From contig NZ_WMCD01000002.1 in the NCBI RefSeq assembly GCF_010994275.1, positions 62,001 to 126,000 on the forward strand: a DNA stretch of 64,000 nucleotides. The letters run 5' to 3'. Below, piece after piece: positions 41,847-51,834 of this stretch (position 1 is the stretch's first letter; the number at the start of each line of letters is the position of its first letter). The notes under the pieces are model-generated. The model worked only from the letters and a program-made list of their open reading frames with translations, was not told the DNA's origin and ran no database searches. Made by a program: the position numbers and the translations under genes. Origin of the DNA: Cyclobacterium jeungdonense. Lineage in GTDB: Bacteria > Bacteroidota > Bacteroidia > Cytophagales > Cyclobacteriaceae.

Positions 41847-44800
41847 ATGCAAAACTATTTACCCAAAACAAAACTGTTTTTGTTGGGTTTGGCCTTGCTT
41901 TTAGCGAGCAGCCTGACAGTACATGCGCAGTCCAGGGAGGTGACGGGAACAGTCATTTCATCGGAGGACGACTTGCCCCTACCGGGGGTTTCTGTATTGG
42001 TGAAAGGCACCACCCGTGGTGCTGTGACCGATCTTGACGGAAACTATCAAATATCATTACAATCCGGGGACGAAACGCTGGTATTCTCCTTTGTAGGTTT
42101 TGTCAGCCAGGAAGTTGTGGTGGGAAACCAGAGCACCATTGACATTACTCTTGCTCCAGACATGCAATCCCTGAGTGAGGTCGTCGTCGTTGGGTACGGT
42201 GAGCAAAAGAAAGAAACCATTACGGGATCTGTTGCTACCGTAGAGGGAGCAGAATTGGTGAAATCGCCAGCTATGAACCTGACGAATTCTATCGCCGGTC
42301 GAATGGCGGGAGTAATTGCCGTAAACCGCAGTGGCGAGCCAGGCTATGATGGCGCTGGAATTCGAATCCGGGGGTCAAACACCCTTGGGAATAACGATGC
42401 TTTGATTGTAATTGACGGTATCCCTGCCAGAGCAGGTGGTATTGACAGACTTAATCCAAATGACATCGAGACCATCTCCGTATTGAAAGACGCTTCTGCG
42501 GCCATTTACGGTGCAAGGGCAGCAAACGGAGTAATACTGGTTACTACCAAAAGAGGGAAAGAAGGTAAGCCTGAATTGACCTACCAATTCAACCAGGGCT
42601 TTGCCCAGCCTACCGTTATTCCTGAATTGTCTGATGCTGCTCAGTACGGAGAAATGCTGAATGACCTGAGCGTGTACGAACTTCCTGTCGGTGAATGGAG
42701 AGCAGCTACCGACGCCTTTCGTTCTACAGGCACCTACACCCGACCAGACGGCCAGGAAAGGACAGCTCCTTTCAGCCCCGAGGCGTTGGCTTTGCACAGA
42801 GCGGGAACAGATCCCTGGAATTACCCCAATACTGATTGGTACGGAGAAACCTTAAAAACATGGTCTCCACAGGTAAGGCATAACCTTCAGTTGAATGGCG
42901 GTTCGGAGAATTTGCAGTACATGGCCTCCTTGGGGTACCAAAACCAGGACGCCTATTACAAAAACTCAGCGACTGGTTATAAGCAGTATGACATGCGGAT
43001 CAACCTGGATGCAAAAATCAGTGAGTATGTTGATTTGCAATTGGGTGTTTTAGCACGACAGGAGTACCGGTTTTTCCCTACCCGTGGTGCAGGAGCTATT
43101 TTTAGAATGCAGATGCGAGGAAAACCTCACGAGCCTGCTTTCTGGCCTGACGGCAGACCTGGACCGGACATTGAAAACGGAGAAAATCCTGTGGTAATCA
43201 CTACAAACGCAACCGGCTATGACCGGGATACCCGAAACTACTTCCAAACCAACGGCGCTTTGAATATCAAAATTCCAGGAGTGGAAGGTTTGAAATTTCA
43301 GGGAACTGCGGCAGTGGATAATTTGAGCAGGTTTCAGAAAAGATGGGAAACTCCCTGGATTTTGTATCAGCGAGGCAATGGATTTGAGGAGGATGGAGTC
43401 ACTCCAGTCCTGGTACCAAGCAAGAGAGGGCCCGCTGAACCCAGGTTAAGGCAAGCCAATATTAATCAGTTGAACATCCTCCTGGGAGGTGTATTTAGCT
43501 ATGAAAAGGAAATCGGGGACCACGTAATTAATGCACTGGCTGGTGTTAACCAGGAGACTGTAGAAGGGGACGATTTCTTTGCCTATCGAAGGTATTTTAT
43601 TTCACCAGCCATTGACCAGATGTTCGCCGGTGGCGATGCTGAAAAAGACAATGGTGGTGGCGCTTATGAGCGTGCCCGCCTCAATTACTTTGGCCGTGTT
43701 GCTTATAACTATCAGGAGAAATACCTGTTTGAATTCCTTTGGAGATACGATGGTTCCTATATTTTCCCTGAACCTACCCGATTCGGTTTCTTTCCAGGTG
43801 TGATGGCCGGATGGGTTATTTCGGAAGAGAATTTCTGGAAAAACAACGTTCCTGTAATGGACTTCTTGAAGGTTAGAGGTTCTTGGGGACAAATGGGTAA
43901 CGACCAAATCTTCTACGATGGGTCATTACAGGAATATCAGTTTTTGTCCACGTATGGATTTAGAAGTCACATTCTCGGAGATACCGAAGCAAAGACCCTT
44001 TTCGAAACCAGAGTACCAAACACAGCCATTACCTGGGAAGTTGCCAACAACTCCAATATTGGACTGGAAGGCCAACTGCTTCAGGGGCAAATATTCTTCG
44101 AATTTGATTACTTCTATAACAAACGAACCAACATCCTTTGGAGAAAAAATGCTTCTGTTCCTCAATCAAGTGGACTAGCAGCACTTCTCCCAGCAGAAAA
44201 TATTGGAGAAGTTGAAAATAAAGGTTTTGATTTCAGATTAGGTTACCGTGGTCAGACAGGAGACTTGTCCTATAGCATCAGTACCAATGGTGGCTATGCT
44301 AAAAACAAAATCCTTTTCTGGGACGAGCCTCCGGGAGCACCGGATTGGCAACGATCCACAGGCAAACCCATGAATACGCCAAATCCTGTATACCTTTATG
44401 ACGGTGTTTTCCCTAACGAAGACGCTATTGAAGCGGAAACATTGGATTATACCGACATTACCAATCAATTACGTCCGGGAGACATGCGCTTCAAGGACTA
44501 TGATGGTGACGGTGCCATTACGCCTTTGGACAGGGTACGTTTAGATCGAAACAATATCCCAAGACTTCAGGGAGGTGTAAACATGGGTGCCAACTTCAGA
44601 AATTGGGACATGTCCGTACTTTTCCAGGGAGCCGCAGGGGCCATCGCGTTGGTTAGTCTGGGAGAATCCGGAAACATTGGTAACTACCTGTTGGAATTTT
44701 ATGAAAACCGATGGACCATTGATAACGAAAGCACCGAGTATCCAAGAATTGCTAACCGAAGTGATCAATATTACTCCGGTGGAAACGATTTCTGGTACAG

Positions 44801-45023
44801 AAGTTCCGATTACATTCGTTTGAAAAACCTGGAAATCGGATACACGATTCCTCAGCAAGTTGGAGAAAGATTTGGTCTCAGCAATGTCAGATTTTATGCC
44901 AACGGACTGAACCTACTTACTTGGGATAAGTTAAAGGTATACGATCCGGAATCTGATAATGCCACCGGCCAGTACTATCCTCAGGCAAGGGTAATCAATG
45001 CAGGTCTGTCCGTTACATTCTAA
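41847..45023 (+). CDS. SusC/RagA-type TonB-dependent outer-membrane transporter
   Basis: The 1058-residue outer-membrane receptor has a signal peptide (about 1-28, ending VHAQ), a CarboxypepD_reg-like domain at about 30-110 (GTVISSEDDLPLPGVSVLVK, FSFVGFVSQEV), a TonB-box-like stretch (SLSEVVVVGYG), a plug domain at about 125-235 (GIRIRGSNTLGNNDALIVID, SAAIYGARAANGVILVTTKR) and a long beta barrel ending QARVINAGLSVTF. It forms a pedal-bin transporter with the SusD lipoprotein 17 bp downstream. The substrate is unknown: no glycosidase, peptidase or lyase gene follows. Confidence 0.96.
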   Translation: MQNYLPKTKLFLLGLALLLASSLTVHAQSREVTGTVISSEDDLPLPGVSVLVKGTTRGAVTDLDGNYQISLQSGDETLVFSFVGFVSQEVVVGNQSTIDITLAPDMQSLSEVVVVGYGEQKKETITGSVATVEGAELVKSPAMNLTNSIAGRMAGVIAVNRSGEPGYDGAGIRIRGSNTLGNNDALIVIDGIPARAGGIDRLNPNDIETISVLKDASAAIYGARAANGVILVTTKRGKEGKPELTYQFNQGFAQPTVIPELSDAAQYGEMLNDLSVYELPVGEWRAATDAFRSTGTYTRPDGQERTAPFSPEALALHRAGTDPWNYPNTDWYGETLKTWSPQVRHNLQLNGGSENLQYMASLGYQNQDAYYKNSATGYKQYDMRINLDAKISEYVDLQLGVLARQEYRFFPTRGAGAIFRMQMRGKPHEPAFWPDGRPGPDIENGENPVVITTNATGYDRDTRNYFQTNGALNIKIPGVEGLKFQGTAAVDNLSRFQKRWETPWILYQRGNGFEEDGVTPVLVPSKRGPAEPRLRQANINQLNILLGGVFSYEKEIGDHVINALAGVNQETVEGDDFFAYRRYFISPAIDQMFAGGDAEKDNGGGAYERARLNYFGRVAYNYQEKYLFEFLWRYDGSYIFPEPTRFGFFPGVMAGWVISEENFWKNNVPVMDFLKVRGSWGQMGNDQIFYDGSLQEYQFLSTYGFRSHILGDTEAKTLFETRVPNTAITWEVANNSNIGLEGQLLQGQIFFEFDYFYNKRTNILWRKNASVPQSSGLAALLPAENIGEVENKGFDFRLGYRGQTGDLSYSISTNGGYAKNKILFWDEPPGAPDWQRSTGKPMNTPNPVYLYDGVFPNEDAIEAETLDYTDITNQLRPGDMRFKDYDGDGAITPLDRVRLDRNNIPRLQGGVNMGANFRNWDMSVLFQGAAGAIALVSLGESGNIGNYLLEFYENRWTIDNESTEYPRIANRSDQYYSGGNDFWYRSSDYIRLKNLEIGYTIPQQVGERFGLSNVRFYANGLNLLTWDKLKVYDPESDNATGQYYPQARVINAGLSVTF

Positions 45024-45040
45024 ATCCAAAAACTTTGAAT

Positions 45041-46903
45041 ATGATGAAAAATATTAAATATTTAGGGTTGGGTCTCGCCATTTCTTTTCTCAATTTATCT
45101 TGTGACGAGGAATTTTTGAACACTCAACCATTAGGAGAAGTATCTGAATCGGCCGTATGGGCAGATGCAGGACTTGCAGAAGCCTTTGTCACCGACCTGT
45201 ACACCGGTTTGGGACAAGGTGGATTCAGTGAGCAGGCCTTAGCCTCACTTACGGATGAGGCCATCTTCACCCACCCGGGTAGAAATATCACTACGGTTAC
45301 GGAAGCCCGCTCCAATCCACAAAACCCAGGTTGGCTGGACGGTACCCGAAACTGGCCAAACATGTACAATAGCTTACGGGCAACGAACATTGCAATCGAA
45401 AACCTTACAGACCCTCAGTTTCCAAACGACGGGGGCATTGTAGATCGATTGTTGGGAGAGGCCCATTTTATGCGGGCTTATTATCATCATCAATTACTTC
45501 GGAATTTCGGAGCGGTACCTATAGCGGACCGTACCTTTACACTGGGTGAGGAAACCTATGCAGTGCCCCGAAATACGTATGAGGAGGTGGTGAATTTCAT
45601 CGTTGCTGATCTGGACAAGGCCGCGGATCTATTGAGCGAGCACGATCCTGCGCGGGGAAGAGCAAGTGAAATCGCTGCCCTGGCACTTAAATCGAGGGTA
45701 TTGATCTATGCCGCATCAGACCTGCATGACATGCCCACTGCCTCTGCTAACTCTGACGTAATTGCCGGATACCAAAATAAAGAGTTGATCGGATACACTT
45801 CTGGCAGCCAAACCGAAAGATACCAGAAAGCGCTTGATGCGGCTAAGGCTGTATTAGACATGGCAAGTGGGAACATGCTTGATCTGACGGAACCACTCTC
45901 TCCGGAAGAAGCCACCCAAACCTATATCAACAATTCCCTTTCCAGAAATGGTGGAGAAAATGAGATGATATTTGGAAGGTATTTCCTATCTCAAAAACCA
46001 GAAACTGGCGGTCGTCATGGCTTACACAACGGCCCTAACGGTTACAACAACTGGGCTGGAAATACACCTGTTCAATTGTTGATCGATGACTACCAAATGA
46101 TGGATGGCAGTGATTTTAACTGGGATAATGAAGAGCATGCCAGCGCACCTTATGAAGATCGCGAGCCCCGATTCTACGCGACTTTCCTATACGAAGGAGC
46201 GCCATGGAAGCCACGGTCTCCAGCCAATCAGGCGAGAGACCCTCTGGGACAAATACAAACAGGTACCTATGAGGTCGTAAATGCCCAGGGAGAAAAGGTA
46301 ACGCATTTCGGATTAGATACCCGAAACAGCCCCATCGAAGATTGGAATGGCAGCTACACCGGTTATTACCTACGTAAATTCATCGAACCAGATCCAAATT
46401 TTGTGGATCAGAATACCTGGCAGGAGATACCCTGGCCTCACATCCGCTTCACAGAAGTGGTCTTCAATTATGTGGAAGCCAATATTGCCTTGGGTAACGA
46501 TGAAGAAGCTAGAAATTGGCTGAACAAAATCCGATTCAGAGCAGGACTGCCGGCAGTCACTGCCTCAGGGGAAGAATTGTGGAATATTTTCATTAACGAA
46601 AAACGTAAGGAAATGGTCCACGAGGAACAGCGTTATTACGATGCCAGACGTTGGATGATCGCTCCGGAAACGCAAGGTCGACAGCCTAACGGTATCAGTA
46701 TCGTGGGTACACTCAAGCCAGGCAAGGAGCTTTCCATCTACCGTTACGATCCGGAATTCTACGATTATTCCTATGAAGTGATCGAGATTGATCCGGGTAA
46801 AGAAAACAGGTTATGGCTGGATAAAATGTACTGGATGCCCATTAGTTTTGATGAATCACAACGAAATGAAAACCTCATCCAAAATCCAGGTTATGAAGAT
46901 TAA
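45041..46903 (+). CDS. SusD/RagB-type substrate-binding lipoprotein
   Basis: The 620-residue protein starts MMKNIKYLGLGLAISFLNLS with a lipobox Cys (LNLSC) near residue 20. A TTG two codons upstream is not needed. The SusD TPR-like fold is evident from RLLGEAHFMRAYYHHQLLRN, IVADLDKAADLLSEH and the C-terminal RxLYdARRWM-type motif (QRYYDARRWMI). It caps the SusC barrel and captures ligand at the cell surface. A terminator follows, so susC-susD are a two-gene unit. Confidence 0.94.
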   Translation: MMKNIKYLGLGLAISFLNLSCDEEFLNTQPLGEVSESAVWADAGLAEAFVTDLYTGLGQGGFSEQALASLTDEAIFTHPGRNITTVTEARSNPQNPGWLDGTRNWPNMYNSLRATNIAIENLTDPQFPNDGGIVDRLLGEAHFMRAYYHHQLLRNFGAVPIADRTFTLGEETYAVPRNTYEEVVNFIVADLDKAADLLSEHDPARGRASEIAALALKSRVLIYAASDLHDMPTASANSDVIAGYQNKELIGYTSGSQTERYQKALDAAKAVLDMASGNMLDLTEPLSPEEATQTYINNSLSRNGGENEMIFGRYFLSQKPETGGRHGLHNGPNGYNNWAGNTPVQLLIDDYQMMDGSDFNWDNEEHASAPYEDREPRFYATFLYEGAPWKPRSPANQARDPLGQIQTGTYEVVNAQGEKVTHFGLDTRNSPIEDWNGSYTGYYLRKFIEPDPNFVDQNTWQEIPWPHIRFTEVVFNYVEANIALGNDEEARNWLNKIRFRAGLPAVTASGEELWNIFINEKRKEMVHEEQRYYDARRWMIAPETQGRQPNGISIVGTLKPGKELSIYRYDPEFYDYSYEVIEIDPGKENRLWLDKMYWMPISFDESQRNENLIQNPGYED

Positions 46904-46927
46904 CTTAATTCTTCAGACTTAATCATT

Positions 46928-46957
46928 AAAAAGGCGATCGTAGGATCGCCTTTTTTT
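46928..46957 (+). terminator. Terminator after the SusC-SusD genes
   Basis: AAGGCGATC pairs with GATCGCCTT around a four-base loop, followed by a T run on the plus strand. It lies 25 bp beyond the susD stop codon. Confidence 0.87.
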
Positions 46958-47054
46958 GTGCCCTTTAAGCTGCCAACTAGTGCCACTGCCACTCCCTACC
47001 TGACGACGAGCTATATACCTCGTACAAAATTCCCGGATGCTCCCCAATTCTTGC

Positions 47055-47062
47055 TATATTTG
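47055..47062 (+). promoter_or_regulatory. -7 box of the FG-GAP/haloperoxidase operon
   Basis: The plus strand reads TATATTTGC, an exact TAnnTTTG, 22 bp before the ATG at 47084. The predicted transcript start near 47069 lies after the GTG at 46958, so it excludes the longer reading frame. No clear -33 TTG was seen. Confidence 0.6.
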
Positions 47063-47083
47063 CATGATTATCAAGTCATCCCT

Positions 47084-50000
47084 ATGTACAATTACTACCT
47101 ATTTAAAATACAGCTTTTTGGATTAGTCCTTTTTTCATTTTCCTGCCAGGAAAAAGTGGAAAAAACACTTGAAATAAAGCAATTTACCCTCTTAACGAAG
47201 GAAATAACCGGGGTAGATTTTGAAAATACCCTCACCGAAGGATTGAACACGAACATCTTGGTGTATGAATATTTTTATAACGGAGGTGGAGTAGCTGTTG
47301 GCGACCTGAATGGAGATGGGTTTGATGATGTCTATTTCTCGGGTAATATGGTAGAAAATAGGCTTTACCTAAACCGGGGTAACATGGAGTTTGACGATGT
47401 CACACAAATTGCAGGAGTGCAAACACGACCCGGGCCTTGGAAGACGGGGGTGGCATTCGCCGATGTGGACGGAGACGGCCTATTGGATATTTACGTTTGC
47501 TACTCCGGAAGCTTACCTCCGGAAAAACGAAAAAATGAATTGTATATCAATCAAGGCGTGAACGAACAGGGAATACCCATTTTTAAAGAAATGGCAGCCC
47601 AATTTGGTATCGATAGTGAGGCTACCAGCACACAAGCTAGCTTTTTTGATCTTGACAATGATGGGGATCTGGACCTTTTTCTACTTAATCATAATCCAAA
47701 GTCCCTACCTGTACTAGACGAAGCAAGCACTGCCGAAATCCTGAAAAACACCGATCCGGCAGGACCGCAACTTTTCAGAAACGATAGTGGAACTTTTACG
47801 GAAATTACCCAAGAAGCGGGTATACAGCAGGTAGCCTTGTCCTACGGACTAGGCGCCGGAATCGCAGATGTAAATGATGATGGGTGGCTCGATATCTACG
47901 TCAGTAATGACTATACGGCACCGGACTACCTCTACCTGAATAACGGCGATGGAACCTTTACTGACGTGATTGACGATGCCCTGGGGCATACCTCTCATTT
48001 TTCCATGGGCAATGATATTGCAGACATCAATAATGACGGGTATCCTGATATTTTTACACTTGACATGCTGCCGGAAGATAACAAGCGACAAAAATTATTG
48101 ATGGCACCGGACAATTATGAAAAGTTTGAATACAAGCTGAATGTCGGCTTTCACCATCAGTACATGCGCAACATGCTCCATATCAACCATGGGAATGGCT
48201 TGTTCAGTGAAGTGGGGCAGCTCGCAGGGGTTTCCAACACCGATTGGAGCTGGGCTGCCTTATTGGCGGATTTTGACAATGACGGGCAAAAGGACCTTTA
48301 CGTCACTAACGGGTATTTTCGGGATTACACCAATCAGGATTTTTTGAAATACATGGCCGATTACCTGAAAAACAATCAAAATGGGTTACGGAGAGAAAAT
48401 ATTCTCGAATTGGTGCAAAGCATGCCCTCTTCGGATTTGACAAATTACATTTTTAAGAATGAAGACGGTTTGTTTTTCGAAAAAAAATCGGAAGAATGGG
48501 GAATCAATCAACAGACCAATAGCAACGGGGCTGCCTATTCGGATCTGGATAACGACGGAGACCTGGACCTCGTAGTCAACAACATCAACCAGCCTGCTTT
48601 TATCTATCAAAACAATTCAGATTCGCTAGCTAAAAACAACCATTTTTTAAAAATTAAACTAACAGGTAACACTGCAAATACCCTCGGTGTTGGTACCAAA
48701 GTCACCCTTCATTATCAAAATCAGTTACAAACCCTGGAACAAATGCCTACCAGGGGATACCAGTCCAGCGTCTCTCCTATCCTGCATTTTGGTCTGGGAG
48801 AAGTAGCGCAGATTGATTCACTGGTAGTTACCTGGCCCGAAGGTATGTCTGAAAAAATATTCGATATTCAAAGCAATCAAACTATAAGCTTGATGCAGGA
48901 AAACGCAGTGGACAGGCTACCGGTTTCTGAAGAATCCCCTGCTCTTTTTGTTAAAATACCCTCTCCAATCGAACACCAGTCTCCTGGTAACACCATCAAT
49001 GATTTTAAGCGGCAACCGCTCCTGGTCAATCCCATTTCTTTCTCAGGCCCGGTGATGAAACAATCCGATCTAAATGGGGACGGTTTGGATGATCTTTTTG
49101 TAGGAGGAGAAAAGGGACAACCTGGAAAAATTTACCTACAACAAGCCAACGGAAGTTTTTGGATAAAAAGTAACCCCGATTTGGATAATGATCGGGATTT
49201 CCAGGATACAGATGCACTTTTGGAAGATTTTACAGGCGACGGCCATGCCGACCTTTACGTGGGGAGTGGTGGATACGGTTCCCTGTTACCGAAAGACCCT
49301 TTATTACAAGACAGGCTCTATGTAAACGACGGGCAGGGAAATTTCTCCCGGGCAACAGATTTGCTACCGAAAATGCTTACAAGTACCGGTGCCCTCGCCG
49401 CACATGATATCAACAATGACGGGCTTCAAGACCTCTTTGTCGGCGGCAGGGTGATACCTGGAAGGTACCCGGAAACCCCGCAAAGCTACCTGCTCCTAAA
49501 TGAAGGTCAGGGTAAAATGGCAGACAAAACCAAGGACTGGCTTCCGGAACTTTCCAGTCTTGGCCTGGTTACCGACGCGGCCTGGGTAGACCTCAACAGC
49601 GACGAAACAACCGAGTTGGTCGTAGTCGGGGAATGGATGCCCATTTCCGTATTTGAAAAGAAAGGGGACAAATTCTTTCGTTCTACTAAAAACTATTTTG
49701 AAGATCCGCAGCATGGTTGGTGGAACACGCTGCATGTAACCGATGTGAACGCAGATGGAAAGCCAGATTTGATAGTGGGAAACCATGGGTTAAATAGCCA
49801 GGTAAGAGCAAGTGCAGAAGAGCCTGCAGAAATGTATTATAAGGATTTCGATAATAACGGGGCAATGGATCCCATTCTGAGTTTTTACATTGGCGGCGAA
49901 CCCTATCCATACCTTACCCGGGATGAACTTCTGGATCAGATTTCCATGATGAGAACCCGTTTTACGGATTATGAAAGTTACTCAGAAGCGAAGCTGGAAA

Positions 50001-50425
50001 ATATTTTTTCTGAAACAGAACTTGAAAACGCAGGATACCTCAAGGCCACGACATTGGAAACCAGCCTATTTATTAGCCAGGGTAATCAATTACTTAAAAA
50101 AGGCTCTTTACCAGCAGAAGTTCAGTTTTCCCCGGTTTTCTCTATAGAAAGTTCGGACCTTAATAAGGACGGTCACATGGATTTACTACTCGGAGGGAAC
50201 ATTGAGAGGGCCCGATTACGTTTTGGTAAGTACGATGCTAATTATGGAACTGTACTGCTGGGAAACGAGGACGGTGGTTTTAGATACTTACCTCAAAAAA
50301 GTGCTGGCTTAGCAATCAAAGGAGATGTAAGAAGTCTGAAAATCTTAAATGGAATCCTTCTTGTTGGCATCAACCAGGGACCGGTAGTTGCCTATCGCTT
50401 ACAAAATCAGGAAATTGAATTTTAA
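47084..50425 (+). CDS. FG-GAP/VCBS-repeat lipoprotein with ASPIC/UnbV domain
   Basis: From ATG 47084 the product is 1113 residues with a lipoprotein signal ending FSFSC. About fourteen DxDxDG-type calcium-binding repeats are visible (DLNGDGFDD, DVDGDGLLD, DLDNDGDLD, DINNDGYPD and others) in two beta-propeller-like blocks. Between them, at about 516-602, lies an ASPIC/UnbV domain (LGVGTKVTLHY, SPILHFGLGE, LVVTWPEG). This matches the CRTAC1-like family, surface proteins of unclear function. A start at GTG 46958 would add 42 non-signal residues and precede the promoter. It is the first gene of a three-gene operon; the next ATG follows its stop codon directly. Confidence 0.85.
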   Translation: MYNYYLFKIQLFGLVLFSFSCQEKVEKTLEIKQFTLLTKEITGVDFENTLTEGLNTNILVYEYFYNGGGVAVGDLNGDGFDDVYFSGNMVENRLYLNRGNMEFDDVTQIAGVQTRPGPWKTGVAFADVDGDGLLDIYVCYSGSLPPEKRKNELYINQGVNEQGIPIFKEMAAQFGIDSEATSTQASFFDLDNDGDLDLFLLNHNPKSLPVLDEASTAEILKNTDPAGPQLFRNDSGTFTEITQEAGIQQVALSYGLGAGIADVNDDGWLDIYVSNDYTAPDYLYLNNGDGTFTDVIDDALGHTSHFSMGNDIADINNDGYPDIFTLDMLPEDNKRQKLLMAPDNYEKFEYKLNVGFHHQYMRNMLHINHGNGLFSEVGQLAGVSNTDWSWAALLADFDNDGQKDLYVTNGYFRDYTNQDFLKYMADYLKNNQNGLRRENILELVQSMPSSDLTNYIFKNEDGLFFEKKSEEWGINQQTNSNGAAYSDLDNDGDLDLVVNNINQPAFIYQNNSDSLAKNNHFLKIKLTGNTANTLGVGTKVTLHYQNQLQTLEQMPTRGYQSSVSPILHFGLGEVAQIDSLVVTWPEGMSEKIFDIQSNQTISLMQENAVDRLPVSEESPALFVKIPSPIEHQSPGNTINDFKRQPLLVNPISFSGPVMKQSDLNGDGLDDLFVGGEKGQPGKIYLQQANGSFWIKSNPDLDNDRDFQDTDALLEDFTGDGHADLYVGSGGYGSLLPKDPLLQDRLYVNDGQGNFSRATDLLPKMLTSTGALAAHDINNDGLQDLFVGGRVIPGRYPETPQSYLLLNEGQGKMADKTKDWLPELSSLGLVTDAAWVDLNSDETTELVVVGEWMPISVFEKKGDKFFRSTKNYFEDPQHGWWNTLHVTDVNADGKPDLIVGNHGLNSQVRASAEEPAEMYYKDFDNNGAMDPILSFYIGGEPYPYLTRDELLDQISMMRTRFTDYESYSEAKLENIFSETELENAGYLKATTLETSLFISQGNQLLKKGSLPAEVQFSPVFSIESSDLNKDGHMDLLLGGNIERARLRFGKYDANYGTVLLGNEDGGFRYLPQKSAGLAIKGDVRSLKILNGILLVGINQGPVVAYRLQNQEIEF

Positions 50426-51799
50426 ATGAATCTAAAAGGTAATTCGTTGATAAAAATAAATTTGAACACCCCCTTCATTTTGGGAACCCTGCTGGTTCCC
50501 TTGTTTTTGTCCTGCCAATCGACAGGAGAAAAAAAACCTTTGCCAGCCGAAAGTATTGGATGGGTCACTGAAAAAATGACGGATTTAATGGTGCATGACA
50601 TCACCAACCCTCCCCTTGCGGGGCGATTCTATGCCTATGCCTGTCTGTCAGGCTATGAAGTATTGGCCACAAATAATGAGGAAAACCCTTCATTTTCTGG
50701 ATTTCTAAATGAACTTGACGCCATTGCTCAACCCGATTGGGAGAGCCCTTCGCTTCCTATGAGCGCTATCTTTGCCATGACTCACACCGCCGGGGCCATG
50801 CAACCCTCCGGTACGGAAATGAAAACATTTCAGCAAGCCTTTGCAGACTCCTGCAGCTACTGGGGCTATGATGAGCAGGAAATCTCGAGGGCAAAGGAGT
50901 TCGGGGAATTTATCAGCAGCCAAATACTGGAATACGCGAATGCGGACCGATACCGGGAAATTAGTAATTTTCCCCGCTACCAGCCCTCTCCCGGAGAAGG
51001 CAAATGGTATCCTACCCCTCCCGGATATTTTGCGCCGGTAGAACCCTACTTTAATACGGTAAGGCCCTTTTTGCTCAGCAGTTCGGATCAATTTAAACCC
51101 AAGCCGCCGGTTCCTTTTTCATCTAACCCTGATTCTGAGTTTTATGAGTTAATGCAAGAGGTGTATGAATTGGAAATGAATAAGGAGCAGCGTGAAATAG
51201 CTGCATTCTGGGATTGTAATCCGTTTGCCCTGGAGGAGACCGGACACCTTATGGTAGGTGTCAAACAAATTTCTCCGGGAGGACACTGGATGGGAATTAC
51301 GGATATTGCTTGCCGCAAAGCAGGGCTGGAATTTGAAGAAGCGATGAAAATCAACACCTTAGTCGCTTTAGGATTAATGGACGGATTCATCAGCTGTTGG
51401 GACGAAAAATACAGGAGCGATCGCATCCGACCCGAAACTGCCATCCGTAAATACCTGGATCCTTCCTATAAACCCATGTTGCAGACGCCGCCGTTTCCGG
51501 AATACCTTAGCGGACATTCCACCATTTCTACCACTTCCGCTGTCATTCTTAGCCATTTCTTTGGCAACCGGTTTCCCTACACGGACACTGTGGAAGAAAA
51601 ATATGGCTTGGGAACCAGAGATTACGAATCCTTTCTTCAGGCCTCTGAGGAAGCCAGTATTTCTAGGCTTTATGGGGGAATTCACTATATGGATGCCATT
51701 ACCCGGGGGCAGGATCAGGGGAAAAAAGTTGGGGAATGGATCCTGAAAGAACACGAATCACACCTGAACAAGAACAATGCTCACTTGGCAAATGAATGA
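50426..51799 (+). CDS. Vanadium-dependent haloperoxidase-like (PAP2 superfamily) lipoprotein 1
   Basis: The 457-residue lipoprotein (signal ending LFLSC) carries all vanadate-pocket motifs of the vanadium haloperoxidase/PAP2 fold: KYRSDRIRP near 328 (K-x6-RP), PPFPEYLSGHS near 362 and SRLYGGIHY near 413 (R-x5-H). The PPFPxYxSGH context resembles fungal vanadium chloroperoxidase, where the Phe replaces the His of bromoperoxidases. It could oxidise halide with peroxide or act as a phosphatase. Its ATG directly follows the stop codon of the FG-GAP gene, and its stop overlaps an upstream ATG of its paralogue. Confidence 0.85.
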   Translation: MNLKGNSLIKINLNTPFILGTLLVPLFLSCQSTGEKKPLPAESIGWVTEKMTDLMVHDITNPPLAGRFYAYACLSGYEVLATNNEENPSFSGFLNELDAIAQPDWESPSLPMSAIFAMTHTAGAMQPSGTEMKTFQQAFADSCSYWGYDEQEISRAKEFGEFISSQILEYANADRYREISNFPRYQPSPGEGKWYPTPPGYFAPVEPYFNTVRPFLLSSSDQFKPKPPVPFSSNPDSEFYELMQEVYELEMNKEQREIAAFWDCNPFALEETGHLMVGVKQISPGGHWMGITDIACRKAGLEFEEAMKINTLVALGLMDGFISCWDEKYRSDRIRPETAIRKYLDPSYKPMLQTPPFPEYLSGHSTISTTSAVILSHFFGNRFPYTDTVEEKYGLGTRDYESFLQASEEASISRLYGGIHYMDAITRGQDQGKKVGEWILKEHESHLNKNNAHLANE

Positions 51800-51834
51800 T
51801 TCACTTATCTATCCATCGGTTAATTTCAATTAAG

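Noticed and set aside
46958..47083. 42-codon N-terminal extension of the FG-GAP lipoprotein from a GTG
   Set aside because: It would precede the TATATTTG promoter box and hide the lipoprotein signal.
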